DNA of 64,000 nt from contig JAWKRR010000031.1 of NCBI GenBank assembly GCA_041389525.1, positions 22,473-86,472 on the forward strand, given 5' to 3'. Below are positions 63,949 through 64,000 of this stretch, piece by piece. The stretch is from JACKFB01 sp041389525 (GTDB lineage: Bacteria; Myxococcota_A; UBA9042; PHBI01; JACKFB01). A model generated the notes under the pieces. That model had not been told where the DNA came from. It worked only from the letters and a program-made list of their open reading frames with translations, and ran no database searches. Made by a program: the position numbers and the translations under genes. The first letter of the stretch is position 1. The number at the start of each line of letters is the position of its first letter.

Positions 63949-64000
63949 CGCGGCCGCTCCCTTCCGCGCCCATGATGGCGCCTCAGACCACCTCGACCAC

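Overview
The window is GC-rich chromosomal DNA, most likely from a myxobacterium-type organism (Myxococcota, formerly Deltaproteobacteria). The grounds are many lipoproteins with Asp/Pro/Ala-rich linkers, a cysteine-rich giant surface protein that ends in a MYXO-CTERM-like tail, a DUF3160 lipoprotein, and a pair of F420-linked enzymes. No rRNA, tRNA, CRISPR array or complete insertion sequence was recognised.

Layout. 1-3.3 kb: the end of a nitrite/nitrate assimilation operon (nirD, then a nitrate/nitrite permease) facing an organophosphate-type MFS transporter, with a pair of related palindromes around the transporter. 3.5-9 kb: a defence/toxin-antitoxin cluster: Phd with an internally deleted PIN toxin, BrnT with an HTH partner, a PD-(D/E)XK nuclease with an unknown partner, MazF with a ribbon-helix-helix antitoxin, then a dienelactone hydrolase and a macro-domain protein. 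9.1-30 kb: cell-surface block: a 538-aa lipoprotein divergent from a 5,522-aa mosaic surface protein (16.6 kb), followed by two more lipoproteins. 30-34.3 kb: a truncated epimerase, TonB, a TonB-dependent receptor and a His-rich membrane protein.

34.3-46.6 kb: accessory region rich in repeats. Two ~183-bp direct repeats (34932 and 39052) bracket an unrecognised three-gene operon plus two small genes. A ~100-bp element with terminal inverted repeats occurs four times. A type IIG-like restriction-modification gene here is decayed by frameshifts and a stop. An outer-membrane protein and a Phd/VapC pair close the region.

46.7-64 kb: mostly core genes: a SpoIIAA-like protein, glutathione peroxidase, an overlapping prfB-PAP2-tatD cluster with a lipoprotein behind it, an F420 reductase and an F420-type oxidoreductase, an enoyl-CoA hydratase, a lipoprotein coupled to a SWIM/SNF2 helicase, a DUF3160 lipoprotein and a coupled pair of membrane proteins. 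prfB carries the classic +1 programmed frameshift.

The best candidates for an undescribed system are the overlapping operon at 35132-37940, bracketed by repeats and with no recognisable family, and the nuclease/partner pair at 5030-6672. All family calls come from reading the sequence without database searches.
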